From Bacteroidota bacterium (GTDB taxonomy: Bacteria > Bacteroidota > Bacteroidia > Flavobacteriales > Weeksellaceae): 64,000 nt of DNA. Positions 1 to 10,500 of this stretch are shown in pieces. Numbering within the stretch: position 1 is the stretch's first letter; every line of letters starts with the position of its first letter. Position numbers and translations under genes: made by a program. Location: the NCBI GenBank assembly GCA_018902795.1, contig JAHIQD010000001.1, positions 62,001 to 126,000 on the forward strand, in the 5' to 3' direction. The notes under the pieces were generated by a model, which was not told the origin of the DNA, searched no databases, and saw only the letters and a program-made list of their open reading frames with translations.

Positions 1-60
1 TACGCTTTTCAAATTAGATAAGCATATCCTCTAAAAGTTAAATCTAAAGATAATAAAATA

Positions 61-1536
61 ATGGCAAAACTTACTTCCAGAGCCGAAGACTACAGCAAAT
101 GGTATAATGAATTAGTGGTAAAAGCTGATTTGGCAGAAAATTCCGGAGTTCGTGGCTGTATGGTGATCAAACCTTACGGCTATGCAATATGGGAAAAAAT
201 GCGGGATCAGATGGATAAAAGATTCAAGGAAACAGGTCACGAAAACGCATATTTCCCGATTTTCATCCCCAAAAGTTTATTTGAAGCGGAAGAAAAAAAT
301 GCAGAAGGTTTTGCTAAAGAATGTGCAGTGGTAACCCACTACCGGTTAAAAACCGATCCTGATAACCCTAAAAAACTCATCGTTGACCCTGAAGCGAAAC
401 TGGAAGAAGAATTAATTGTCCGGCCAACTTCGGAAGCAATCATCTGGAATACTTATAAAAACTGGATTCAGTCTTACCGTGATCTGCCGATTTTAATTAA
501 TCAGTGGGCCAATGTTGTGCGTTGGGAAATGAGAACCCGTCTGTTTTTAAGAACAGCAGAATTTCTTTGGCAGGAAGGTCATACCGCACATGCTACAAAG
601 GAAGAAGCGGTAGAGGAAACCGAAAAGATGCTTGATGTTTATGCTGATTTTGCCGAAAACTTTATGGCAATGCCGGTCATCAGAGGAATTAAAACAGAAT
701 CTGAAAGATTTGCAGGCGCTGATGAAACGTACTGTATCGAAGCCTTAATGCAGGACGGAAAAGCACTTCAGGCCGGAACTTCTCACTTTTTAGGGCAGAA
801 TTTCGGTAAAGCATTCGATGTAAAATTCACCAACAGAGAAGGAAAAATACAACACGCATGGGGAACATCATGGGGAACTTCTACCCGATTGATGGGCGCC
901 TTAATTATGACCCATTCCGACGATTTTGGTTTGGTTCTGCCTCCAACTTTAGCACCGATTCAGGTAGTTATTGTTCCTATTTTTAAAGGTGAAGAACAGT
1001 TACAGCAATTGGATGAAGTCGCGTTCGATATTCAGGCGAAATTAAAAGCAAAAGGAATTTCTGTAAAATATGATAACAGGACCGAAAACAAACCGGGCTG
1101 GAAATTTGCCGAATACGAATTAAAAGGAGTTCCGATTAGAATTGCTCTCGGCGCGAGAGACTTAGAAAATAAAACAGTAGAAATCGCAAGAAGAGACAAT
1201 CTGACAAAGGAAACACAACCGATTGAAAATCTTGATGTTTATATCGAAGAGTTACTGAAAACCATTCAGGAGGATATTTATAAAAAGGCTTTAAACTACC
1301 GTGAGACCCACATTACCAAAGTGGAGACCTACGATGAGTTTAAAAAAGTACTGGACGAAAAAGGCGGCTTTATTTCTGCCCACTGGGACGGAACTCCCGA
1401 AGAGGAAGAGCAGATTAAAAACGAAACCAAAGCAACGATCCGCTGCATTCCTTTGGACAATAAGCTGGAAGACGGCATTTCCCTTATTTCCGGAAAACCA
1501 TCAAAACAGAGAGTTATTTTCGCGAAATCATATTAA
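61..1536 (+). CDS. proS: Prolyl-tRNA synthetase, archaeal/eukaryote-like type
   Basis: Cytoplasmic class II aminoacyl-tRNA synthetase that charges tRNA-Pro with proline. The 491-aa protein has the class II core in roughly residues 20-290, with a motif-2 region (RTRLFLRTAEFLWQEGH) and a motif-3 region (GTSTRLMGA). An anticodon-binding domain (about 300-395) and a C-terminal domain follow. The chain ends FAKSY; a terminal tyrosine is typical of the archaeal-type ProRS. It lacks the long editing insertion of the E. coli-type enzyme. Most zinc-ligand cysteines of the archaeal C-terminal domain are absent. It starts at an ATG after a short AT-rich leader with no clear Shine-Dalgarno. Family assignment is secure. 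Confidence 0.97.
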   Translation: MAKLTSRAEDYSKWYNELVVKADLAENSGVRGCMVIKPYGYAIWEKMRDQMDKRFKETGHENAYFPIFIPKSLFEAEEKNAEGFAKECAVVTHYRLKTDPDNPKKLIVDPEAKLEEELIVRPTSEAIIWNTYKNWIQSYRDLPILINQWANVVRWEMRTRLFLRTAEFLWQEGHTAHATKEEAVEETEKMLDVYADFAENFMAMPVIRGIKTESERFAGADETYCIEALMQDGKALQAGTSHFLGQNFGKAFDVKFTNREGKIQHAWGTSWGTSTRLMGALIMTHSDDFGLVLPPTLAPIQVVIVPIFKGEEQLQQLDEVAFDIQAKLKAKGISVKYDNRTENKPGWKFAEYELKGVPIRIALGARDLENKTVEIARRDNLTKETQPIENLDVYIEELLKTIQEDIYKKALNYRETHITKVETYDEFKKVLDEKGGFISAHWDGTPEEEEQIKNETKATIRCIPLDNKLEDGISLISGKPSKQRVIFAKSY

Positions 1537-1658
1537 AGACAATATATAATGAATTAAACGTAATAGAATGTTAATCTTATTATAAATTATGCATTTTCAA
1601 CATCAAATGGATTGAAATTTGCATAACTTTATTAAGTTAAATTTTAAAATAAACTATT

Positions 1659-2948
1659 ATGTCATTAAATGTTATCGATCTTATCAAGGGACAATTAGGT
1701 CCTGCATTAGTTTCTCAGGCAGCTTCCCAATTAGGGGAAAGTGAATCAGGTATTTCTAAAGCAATAAGCGGTTTACTGCCTGCTGTTGTGGGAGGATTGG
1801 CAAATCATGCTGACAACCCGGGTGTTTTAGACTCTATTACTGGAGCCTCGTCCAGCGGATTACTTGGAAATTTACTGGGAGGTTCTTCCGGTAATTCTGT
1901 GATATCTACTGTTCTATCTTCGATTTTTGGGGATAAAATTAGCGGATTGGTTAATGCGATTTCAGGTTATGCAGGAATTAGCAACTCTTCATCAAATTCA
2001 TTGCTGAATATGGTGACAGGTGCTTCCGTAGGTTCTTTAGGAAAATACGCTGCAGACAATAATTTAGGAGCTTCAGGATTATCCGGGCTTTTAAGAGACC
2101 AGAAAGGTATTGTTGCGTCATTGCTTCCTGCCGGGCTTTCACTAGCCTCTTTAGGTTTAGGACATTGGGGCGGTGCTGATACTCCTCTTGAAACAGAAAA
2201 AGTTACGGTAACATCATACGATCAGCCTAAAGTGGAAGTTAACAGAGGAGGAAATACCCATATGAATCCTGAGAGAACTGATGACAAAGACGCCGGATCG
2301 ATCTGGAAATGGTTACTTCCGCTCTTACTTCTTGCCCTTGCAGCATGGTTTCTGTGGAAACAGTGTAACAAGCCGGCAACTGAAACCACAACCATTACAG
2401 ATTCTACTGCGGTAGTCTCAGATTCCACTGCTATGGCAATGCCTGCAGATTCTGCTATGGTCACCGCTCCGAAAACAGATGAAAACATTGATCTGAACGG
2501 TGTTGCTTTAAAAGGATACAAAGGCGGAATGGAAGATTCAATGATCTCTTTCCTGAAAGCCGGCGGCTATAAAAACGCTTCGGATGATGCTGCATTAAAA
2601 GATGCGTGGTACACCTTTGATAAAGTAAACTTTAAAATGGGATCCTCAACAGAACTTGAAGCCGGTTCTCAAACTCAGCTGGACAATCTGGTGGCTATCT
2701 TGAAAGCTTATCCTGAAGCTAAAATTAAAGTTGGCGGTTATACCGATAAAGTAGGTGATGAAGCTGCTAATGTAAAACTTTCTACAGCCAGAGCCAATTT
2801 CATCAAAGCCGCTTTAGCTAAAGCCGGAGTTGGTGCACAGGTTTTGGGAGCTGAAGGTTACGGAAGCAAATTCGCTACAGTTGCCGCTACTGCATCTGAT
2901 GCTGAAAGAGCAATCGACAGAAAAATGGCGGTGAGATTTGCAAAATAA
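1659..2948 (+). CDS. DUF937 and OmpA-domain envelope protein
   Basis: A 429-aa protein with an N-terminal DUF937 (YidB-like) Gly/Ser/Leu-rich region (about 1-175). One strong transmembrane helix lies near residues 214-232, then a Thr/Ser/Ala-rich linker, then an OmpA C-terminal peptidoglycan-binding domain (about 315-429) with the characteristic GGYTDKVGDEAANVKLS stretch. It is probably anchored in the inner membrane with the OmpA domain in the periplasm holding peptidoglycan. There is no cleavable signal peptide. It is monocistronic, closed by a hairpin terminator. The role of DUF937 is unknown; envelope function is inferred from the architecture. Confidence 0.85.
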   Translation: MSLNVIDLIKGQLGPALVSQAASQLGESESGISKAISGLLPAVVGGLANHADNPGVLDSITGASSSGLLGNLLGGSSGNSVISTVLSSIFGDKISGLVNAISGYAGISNSSSNSLLNMVTGASVGSLGKYAADNNLGASGLSGLLRDQKGIVASLLPAGLSLASLGLGHWGGADTPLETEKVTVTSYDQPKVEVNRGGNTHMNPERTDDKDAGSIWKWLLPLLLLALAAWFLWKQCNKPATETTTITDSTAVVSDSTAMAMPADSAMVTAPKTDENIDLNGVALKGYKGGMEDSMISFLKAGGYKNASDDAALKDAWYTFDKVNFKMGSSTELEAGSQTQLDNLVAILKAYPEAKIKVGGYTDKVGDEAANVKLSTARANFIKAALAKAGVGAQVLGAEGYGSKFATVAATASDAERAIDRKMAVRFAK

Positions 2949-2968
2949 CCTCATCAACGGATCAATAC

Positions 2969-2996
2969 AATCCCGGCAGTTTGTCGGGATTTTTTA
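2969..2996 (+). terminator. Rho-independent terminator after OmpA/DUF937 gene
   Basis: Arms AATCCCG (2969-2975) and CGGGATT (2985-2991) form a hairpin followed by a T-run, about 20 nt after the stop codon of the upstream gene. Confidence 0.75.
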
Positions 2997-3045
2997 TTAA
3001 TTATTGTCTCAGATAAATTTCCTTAATTTCGTGCAAAATTTTTAA

Positions 3046-3729
3046 ATGAACATTCTTTTACTCGAAGACGACCTCATCCTTTCCGCAGAACTTACCAAAT
3101 TTCTGGAGAACAACAGGTTCTCGGTAAAAAAAGTATATGACGGGGAATCTTTTATCACGGAATTAAAACAGAATGAGCATTACGATCTTTATTTGCTCGA
3201 TATCAATGTTCCTAAAATTTCTGGTCTCGAGGTTTGTGAAAAAATCCGTGAGGAAGATCAAAATACTCCTATTATTATCATTTCTGCCAATGGTGATATT
3301 TCTGATAAAAAGAATGCATTCAGCCGTTTGGCAGATGATTTTTTGGTTAAACCTTTTCAGTTTGAAGAACTTCTGATGAGGATCAGTTCATTATTAAGGC
3401 GCAACAGCAATAACAACCCCGCTGCTGATGAAATTATAAGTATAGCAGACCTTATCATTAATAAAACGGAACAGAAAGTTTTCAGAAACGGCAATGAAAT
3501 AAGTCTTACCGTTAAAGAATTTCAGCTGCTGGCATATTTGGCCGAAGCGCAGGGACGGACGGTTTCCAAACAGCAGATTACTGAACACGTCTGGGAGCAT
3601 AATTTTAATACCAATACCAATACGGTAGAAGTATACATCAACTTTTTGAGAAAAAAAATAGATAAAGATTTTGCGGTAAAACTCATCCATACCCGTTCCG
3701 GTTTTGGGTATTATTTAAATCCTTCATAA
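3046..3729 (+). CDS. OmpR-family response regulator (CzcR/CusR-like)
   Basis: A 227-aa DNA-binding response regulator. The receiver domain (1-120) has the acidic pocket E7-D8-D9, phospho-acceptor Asp51 (LLDINVP) and the conserved Lys in LVKPF. A winged-helix Trans_reg_C domain (about 130-225) has the HTRSGFGYYL wing. The stop codon directly abuts the ATG of the sensor kinase, so the two are co-transcribed. An RND metal-efflux operon follows on the same strand, preceded by three TTTAAG repeats at 11-bp spacing that suit binding by this class of regulator. A metal-responsive role is inferred from context. Confidence 0.9.
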   Translation: MNILLLEDDLILSAELTKFLENNRFSVKKVYDGESFITELKQNEHYDLYLLDINVPKISGLEVCEKIREEDQNTPIIIISANGDISDKKNAFSRLADDFLVKPFQFEELLMRISSLLRRNSNNNPAADEIISIADLIINKTEQKVFRNGNEISLTVKEFQLLAYLAEAQGRTVSKQQITEHVWEHNFNTNTNTVEVYINFLRKKIDKDFAVKLIHTRSGFGYYLNPS

Positions 3730-5097
3730 ATGTCTTTAAAAAGAAAAATCGCCTTCAATCTCAGCATTGCTTTTTCACTGCTTTTTGGTATTGCGCTGGT
3801 CATCATATACATCGCTTTTAAAGACTTCAGAAGAGATGAATTCAAAGAAAGATTTAAGCAGAGGCTGGAGTTTACCTCTCATTTTATTTCGAAATCCAGT
3901 AATTTCGAAAAGGAAGCACCTGTCTTTTTCAGTGAAAATTCAGACAACATTCTTCTTAACGAGTCTATTTTAATTTTTAATGCTGATAAAAAACTCATTT
4001 ACAGCACCTTAAAGGACACCATTATTAGCTGGGACGCGGATTTGCTGAATGATTTAGATCAAAAAAAAACAGTTTATCTGGAAAAATCGGAACCGGAGAA
4101 ATATGCCGCCTTAAAAAACATCAACGGCAAAAATTATTACATTATCACCAGCGCAGTGGATACCACCGGCCAGTCCAAGCTTGCTTACCTTAAACTTTCA
4201 CTCATCACCGCATACATAATCAGCACGCTGCTGATCGGTTTTTTCAGTTATTATTTTATGGGCCAGTTTCTTCGCCCTTTAGAAAATTTAAATAAGGAAG
4301 TGTCGGAAGTTACAGCGCATAAGCTAACGACTCAAATCCCGGTACAGGAGTCTAACGATGAAATTAATGTTCTGGCGAAATCTTTCAACCTGATGATTTC
4401 GAGGCTGAATGATGTCTTCCAGTCACAGAAAGATTTCACCGCCAGCGCCTCGCACGAAATAAGAACTCCAATTACCAGAATTGCCTTTCAGCTCGAGAAT
4501 TTAATTGAACTGGAGCAGCATCCTCCTCAAATTTTATCATCTTTAAAACAGGTTCAGCAGGATGTGCATCAACTCTCTGATTTGATTAACTCGCTTTCGC
4601 TTCTTACCAGGTTCGATACAGAAAACATCCAGAATCTTTATGAAGAAGTCAGGATTGATGAGGTGATATTTGAAGCCTTTGCAACGGTAGAAAAAAGCCA
4701 TCCTACCCTGAAAATGGATTTTCAGATTTCCGAAGAAACTTCTGAACATGGTCTTCTCGTTATTAAAGGCATCCCGTCCTTATTGCAGATTGTTTTCACC
4801 AATCTCTTCAAAAATGCTGCACTTTATTCCGAAGATACCAAAGCTGCTATTTTAATTATTGAAGCTACGGATGAACTTTCCATTGAAATGATGACGAAAG
4901 GTAAAACAATTTCGCCCCTTGAGCAGCAGAAATTATACGAAGCATTTATGCGCGGCAATAATTCACAGAATATTTCCGGATCCGGGCTGGGTCTGCGCAT
5001 TGCCAAAAGAATTCTGGAATATCACGGCGCAGCAATAGCCTACTCTTCCCCATCAGAAAACATCAACAAATTCACCCTTACTTTCCCAAAATCATAA
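3730..5097 (+). CDS. HAMP-containing sensor histidine kinase
   Basis: A 455-aa membrane kinase partnering the preceding regulator. TM1 is near 7-29, a periplasmic sensor segment spans about 30-155, and TM2 is near 158-178. HAMP follows (about 180-230), then HisKA with the phospho-acceptor His242 (SASHEIRTP), the N-box (NLFKN, about 358-362) and the ATP-lid GSGLGL (about 416-421). The G1 box is degenerate: the usual DxGxG/NxGxxI position reads TKGKTI near 389-394. It starts immediately after the regulator stop codon. Metal sensing is likely from the adjacent CzcCBA-type genes; the ligand cannot be read from sequence. Confidence 0.9.
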   Translation: MSLKRKIAFNLSIAFSLLFGIALVIIYIAFKDFRRDEFKERFKQRLEFTSHFISKSSNFEKEAPVFFSENSDNILLNESILIFNADKKLIYSTLKDTIISWDADLLNDLDQKKTVYLEKSEPEKYAALKNINGKNYYIITSAVDTTGQSKLAYLKLSLITAYIISTLLIGFFSYYFMGQFLRPLENLNKEVSEVTAHKLTTQIPVQESNDEINVLAKSFNLMISRLNDVFQSQKDFTASASHEIRTPITRIAFQLENLIELEQHPPQILSSLKQVQQDVHQLSDLINSLSLLTRFDTENIQNLYEEVRIDEVIFEAFATVEKSHPTLKMDFQISEETSEHGLLVIKGIPSLLQIVFTNLFKNAALYSEDTKAAILIIEATDELSIEMMTKGKTISPLEQQKLYEAFMRGNNSQNISGSGLGLRIAKRILEYHGAAIAYSSPSENINKFTLTFPKS

Positions 5098-5108
5098 TTT
5101 AATCTTTT

Positions 5109-5136
5109 TTTAAGGTTTCTTTAAGTTCATTTTAAG
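5109..5136 (+). promoter_or_regulatory. Triple TTTAAG direct repeat, probable response-regulator box
   Basis: TTTAAG occurs at 5109-5114, 5120-5125 and 5131-5136, exactly 11 bp apart, about 40 nt before the TolC-family gene and just after the sensor kinase. Tandem 5-6 bp half-sites at 11-bp spacing are the usual target of OmpR/PhoB-class regulators; the PmrA box CTTAAG-N5-CTTAAG is close. The neighbouring regulator is the natural candidate to bind here. Seen: the repeats. Inferred: the regulator. Confidence 0.6.
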
Positions 5137-5176
5137 TTGAGCACCGCAATTTCGCATTTCTAAAAAACAACGAGAA

Positions 5177-6418
5177 ATGAACAGAATTGCCGGGGTATTT
5201 GTTGCCCTTTCAACCCTATTGAGCGCCCAACGGCAAATGTCGGTAGCGGACTGCGAAACCGCTTTCCAGAAAAATAACCTTCATGTGCTTGCTGCTCAGT
5301 ATAACATCGACATGGCCGATGCAGACATTCTGCAGGCAAGGATTTGGGAACTGCCTCAGGCTTCGCTGCAGTTTAATGCCTACAATCCCGAGGATCAGAA
5401 AGTTTTCGATGTAAAAAATGCGAAAAGTGCCGAAATAAGCCAGTTAATTTATATGGGAGGCAAAAAGAAAAACGAAATTGCCTTCGCCAAATCCAATAAG
5501 GAACTGGCGCAGCTGCAGTTCTCCCAGCTTTTAGTAAAGCTTAAAACCCAGCTTCGGGCTCAATATTACAACCTTTATTATGCCCAGCTTAAACTGGAAA
5601 GTACCCAAAAGCAGTTGGCTTATATGAATGATTTGCTGAAGGCTTATAAAACACAGTCGGTAAAAGGAAATGTTTCGCTGAAAGATGCGGTAAGGCTGCA
5701 GTCCATTGTAATTCAGCTAAGCAGTGATGAGAATACCATTCAAAACGATATCATCGGACTCAAACAAAACCTGAAAGTTTTAACAGGCACAAGTGATGAT
5801 TTCGAAACGGAGGTTTCGGAGGAGGAAGCAAAGCAGATTCTTGAAGCACAACCCTTTGCCGATATGGATGATTTAAAAAGAAAAGCATTAGAAAACAATG
5901 CCGATTATCTTTATTTTCTGAAACTGACGGAAAACAGCAAATTGTACGCACAGTGGCAAAAATCCTTAAATACACCGGATCTCACTTTAGGCGCAGCCTG
6001 GGATCAAACCGGCGGAACTTTTAAAAATGAAATCAATTTAAAGGTCGGAATCCCTCTTCCACTTTGGAAAACCAACCGGGGAAATATTGAGAAAGCCAAT
6101 TTCACCATCAGTCAGAATCAGAAAAATGCAGAATATCAAAAATTAAATCTGGAAACCATGGTGGAGTCCTCCTACCAAACATGGAAAAATCATTACAACC
6201 AGCTCTCGCAGATCAAAACCAGTGATCTGGATCATCTGGACCAGGTGTATAAAGGCATGCTCACCAACTTCAGACATGGTAACGTCAGTCTCCTGGAATT
6301 TACAGATTTCATGGAAAGCTACAGACAGACTGCCTTACAGATCTATGAAATGAAAAAACAGATCATCTTCTCCGCCGAACAGCTCAATCAATTAGTACAA
6401 ACCAAAATCTATTATTAA
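5177..6418 (+). CDS. TolC-family outer-membrane efflux protein (CzcC-like)
   Basis: A 413-aa outer-membrane channel of a tripartite RND efflux pump. A short signal peptide ends near residue 17 (LSAQ). Two long coiled-coil/helical halves of the OEP fold follow, rich in Gln, Lys, Leu and Ala. Its stop codon directly abuts the ATG of the periplasmic adaptor gene, with the RND pump third, giving the order CBA. It should connect the inner-membrane pump to the outside and export divalent or monovalent metal ions. Expression is probably driven from the TTTAAG-repeat promoter region upstream. Confidence 0.88.
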   Translation: MNRIAGVFVALSTLLSAQRQMSVADCETAFQKNNLHVLAAQYNIDMADADILQARIWELPQASLQFNAYNPEDQKVFDVKNAKSAEISQLIYMGGKKKNEIAFAKSNKELAQLQFSQLLVKLKTQLRAQYYNLYYAQLKLESTQKQLAYMNDLLKAYKTQSVKGNVSLKDAVRLQSIVIQLSSDENTIQNDIIGLKQNLKVLTGTSDDFETEVSEEEAKQILEAQPFADMDDLKRKALENNADYLYFLKLTENSKLYAQWQKSLNTPDLTLGAAWDQTGGTFKNEINLKVGIPLPLWKTNRGNIEKANFTISQNQKNAEYQKLNLETMVESSYQTWKNHYNQLSQIKTSDLDHLDQVYKGMLTNFRHGNVSLLEFTDFMESYRQTALQIYEMKKQIIFSAEQLNQLVQTKIYY

Positions 6419-7501
6419 ATGAAAAATTATACCCTCTCTGTTTTACTTGCCTTTGTATTAATGTCCTGTTCCCAAAAACAGGAAACCAAAGAAACTACAT
6501 CCAAAGGTTTTGAACTGAGTCAAACCATGATCAAATCCATTAAAACAGCAAAAGTCGAAAACCAGTACGTCGAAAACACCTACAGTTTCTACGGGAAAAT
6601 CTCTGCCGATAAAAACAGCTATATCGACGTCTTTCCTTTGGTTGGGGGAAATGTGATGAGCGTAAATGTTGAATTGGGTGATTACGTCAAAAAAGGTCAG
6701 GTTTTGGCCACCATCAGGAGTACGGAATTGGCTGAAGTTCAGAAAGAAGTAAGTGATGCCCGGACAGACCTGGTCATTGCACAGAATAATTTGCGCGTAG
6801 CCAATGAAATGTACGAGGGGAAGCTGAATACCGAAAAAGACGTACGCGAAGCCAAAAGCCAACTGCAGAAAGCAATGGATCAGATGCAGAGATCAAAAGC
6901 GGTAAGTACTGTTTATAATGTAAAAAAGGGAAATATTTACCAGGTGGTGGCGCCCATCAGCGGCTTTATCGTACAGAAAAATATCAATAAAGACATGCAG
7001 CTGAGAAGTGACCGCAGCGATAATATCTTCGATGTAGCCAATACCTCAAAAGTATGGGCGATCGTAAACATCAACGAAAGCGACATCAGTAAAGTGAACA
7101 TTGGAATGAAAGCACAGGTTTCAACACTCATAGATCCCGAAAAAATCTATACAGGAAAAATTGATAAAATCTTCAAAATTATCGATCCCGAAACCAATGC
7201 GATGCAGGCAAGAGTGGTTTTAGACAATACCAACGGCTCACTGATCCCCGAAAGTAAAGCCACCATAAAAATATCAAGTACCGAAAACAGTACTGCAATT
7301 GCAATCCCAAAAAGTGCCCTGATATTCGATGATAATAAATACTTTGTGGTCCTGCTTAAACCTTTTAACAACGCTAAAATTCAGGAAGTGAAAATTCTGA
7401 AGCAAACCGGCGACAAAACTTTTATTTCGGAAGGACTTGCAGAAAACGACATCGTAATTACAGCCAGTCAGCTGCTGATTTACAGAAGCCTGAACGAATA
7501 A
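6419..7501 (+). CDS. RND efflux periplasmic adaptor lipoprotein (CzcB-like)
   Basis: A 360-aa membrane-fusion protein linking pump and outer-membrane channel. A lipoprotein signal peptide with lipobox LMSC puts the lipidated residue at Cys17. A biotinyl-lipoyl-like half (VFPLVGGNVMSVNVELGDYVKKGQ) is followed by an alpha-hairpin (about 100-165), the second lipoyl half (VVAPISGFI), and beta-barrel and membrane-proximal domains. No His-rich metal-binding extension is visible, unlike some CzcB proteins. It starts right after the TolC stop and is followed 47 nt later by the pump, so it belongs to one operon. Confidence 0.9.
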   Translation: MKNYTLSVLLAFVLMSCSQKQETKETTSKGFELSQTMIKSIKTAKVENQYVENTYSFYGKISADKNSYIDVFPLVGGNVMSVNVELGDYVKKGQVLATIRSTELAEVQKEVSDARTDLVIAQNNLRVANEMYEGKLNTEKDVREAKSQLQKAMDQMQRSKAVSTVYNVKKGNIYQVVAPISGFIVQKNINKDMQLRSDRSDNIFDVANTSKVWAIVNINESDISKVNIGMKAQVSTLIDPEKIYTGKIDKIFKIIDPETNAMQARVVLDNTNGSLIPESKATIKISSTENSTAIAIPKSALIFDDNKYFVVLLKPFNNAKIQEVKILKQTGDKTFISEGLAENDIVITASQLLIYRSLNE

Positions 7502-7548
7502 AAACGAAATCCAGTAAAAGAATTCCAATTAAGACTTAAAAATTGACA

Positions 7549-10500
7549 ATGAATAAATTCATTAAAAATATCCTTGCTTTTTCCTTAAAGAACAAAGCAT
7601 TCACCTTCGTTTGGGTGGCACTCCTGGCCATTGCAGGATTTATCAGTTTCAAAAATATGCCGATTGAAGCATTTCCGGATGTCACCAATACCCAAATTGT
7701 CATCATCACCCAGTGGAACGGGCGCAGTGCCGAGGAAGTGGAAAGATTTGTCACCACTCCAATAGAACTCTCCATGAGTTCTGTACAGAAAAAATCGAGC
7801 GTTCGGAGCACTACCATGTTCGGACTTTCCATTATTAAAATTATTTTCGATGATGGCGTTGATGACACTTTTGCCCGAAACCAGGTCAACAATCAGCTCA
7901 GAACCGTTTCGCTTCCAGAAGGTGCGCAGCCCGACGTGCAGCCACCCTACGGACCAACCGGAGAAATTTACCGCTATATCCTGGAAAGTCCGAAAAAAGA
8001 TTCCAGGGAATTGCTCACTTTACAAACCTGGGTTGTTGACCGTGCTTTGCGCGGAATTCCCGGTGTTGCCGACATTAATGTTTTCGGTGGACAGGACAAA
8101 ATTTTCGAACTCAGCATCGATCCGAGAAAACTGGATCAGTACAGCTTAACCACATCTCAGGTTTACGACGCCGTTTCAAAAAGCAATCTGAATGTTGGAG
8201 GCGATGTTATCGAAAAAAGCGGCCAGTCATTCGTCGTTCGGGGTATTGGACTGTTAAAATCTATTGAAGACATTGAAAATGTTACCATCCGGAACGATCA
8301 CGGCAACCCAATTTTGGTAAAAAATGTGGCCACTGTGCAGGAAAGTTCATTACCAAGAGTGGGACAGGCCGGTTTCAATGACAAAGATGATGTGGTGGCA
8401 GGAATCATCGTGATGCGGAAAGGCGAAAATCCTGTTGAAGTTTTAAAACTTGTAAAAGAAAAAATCGAAGAACTCAACACCAAAATTTTACCCAAAGATG
8501 TAAAAATCGAAACCTTCTACAACCGGGAAACACTGATGGATTTTACTACCCACACCATCATGCACAACCTGATCGAAGGAATCATATTTGTCACCGTCAT
8601 CGTATTTCTTTTCATGGCCGACTGGCGCACAACCTTCATTGTTTCGATCATTATTCCGCTCTCGTTGCTATTCGCTTTCTTTTGTCTTAAAATGGCAGGG
8701 ATGAGCGCCAATCTGCTTTCTCTGGGTGCAGTAGATTTTGGGATTATCATCGACGGAGCCGTCGTTATGGTTGAAGGAATATTTGTGATGCTGGATCACA
8801 AAGCCAAAAAATACGGTATCGAAAGGTTCAACAAACTGGCCAAAGCAGGATGGATTAAAAATACCGGTATTGGCCTTGGAAAAGCCATTTTCTTTTCCAA
8901 ACTCATCATTATCACTTCCCTGCTTCCTATCTTTTCATTTCAGAAAGTGGAAGGTAAAATGTTCTCCCCGCTGGCTTTTACCCTCGGTTTTGCTTTGATC
9001 GGCGCATTGCTCTTTACGCTTACTTTAGTTCCGGTGCTTTCCCACATGATGCTCAACAAAAACGTGAGAGAAAAACACAATCCTTTCGTTATTTTTTGGG
9101 AAAGAATAGTGGAAAAAGGAATTAAATATGCTTTTAAGCACAAAAAAATGAGTTTAATTGTGGCATTAAGCTTTTTGGGAATTACCCTGTTTTCATCGAA
9201 ATTTTTAGGAACCGAATTCTTACCGCCACTTAACGAAGGTTCGCTTTGGGTAACCGCAGAAATGCCCATGAGTACCAGTTTAAATGAATCCCTGAAAACA
9301 ACAGACAAACTCAAAAAAACCTTGCTCACCTTCCCCGAAGTTACCGGAGTACTGTCCCAAACTGGAAGAAGTAACGACGGAACCGATCCCAACGGATTCG
9401 GCTTTGTACAGTTCGCCGTAAATTTGAAACCGAAAGAAGAATGGCCCCGAAAAATCTCCATGGAAGATTTAATTGCTGAAATGGATGCAAAACTGAAAGA
9501 ATATCAGGGAATTACTTTTAATTATTCTCAGCCGATTTCAGACAATGTTGCCGAAGCGGTCGCTGGTTTCAAAGCTGAAAACGGTGTGAAAATTTATGGC
9601 GACAATCTCAATACCCTCGATAAATATGCAAAACAGGTATACAGTATTATTAAAGATATTGATGGCGTAAAGGAACCGGGTATTATTAAAAATATTGGGC
9701 AGCCGGAAGTAAGTGTCGTTCTGAACCGGGACAAAATGGCGATGTACGGCGTTGCACTTTCCGATGCACAATCAGTTTTGGAAACCGCTTTCGGAGGTAA
9801 AACCGCATCTGAACTTTTCGACGGTGAAAGAAAATTCGATATCCGGATTAGATATGCAAAGGAGTACAGAAAAGATGAAAACGATATTGCCCAGCTGATG
9901 GTTCCTACCCAGGAAGGCAAACTGATTCCGTTAAAAGAAATTTCAGAAATCCATCAGGATAACGGAGCCGCCTTCATTTACAGGGACAATATCAAAAGAT
10001 ATATCGGAATTAAATTTTCTATCCGCGACCGGGATTTAGGAAGCACCATCGCCGAAGCGCGGAAAAAAGTGGACGGGATTAAACTTCCCGAAAATTACAG
10101 CATCGGCTGGACAGGACAGTTCGAAAACCAGCAGCGTGCAACAGCACGTCTGGCTCAGGTAGTGCCGGTAAGTCTGGTGATGATTTTCTTTTTGCTTTTC
10201 GTTTTATTCGGAAATCTAAAGGACTCACTTCTCGTTTTGGCAAATGTTCCTTTTGCTTTAATCGGCGGTATTATTGCCCTTCATTTAACCGGTATGAACT
10301 TCGGTATTTCCGCCGGTGTAGGCTTTATTGCACTTTTTGGAATCTGTATTCAGAACGGCGTTATTTTACTCTCAGAATTCCATCAGAATATCAAATCAGG
10401 AATAAATGTCGCCGACGGCATTCTGCAGGGAGTAAAAACCAGAACGCGGCCTGTTGTAATGACAGCGTTAATGGCATCCATCGGTTTATTACCGGCGGCG

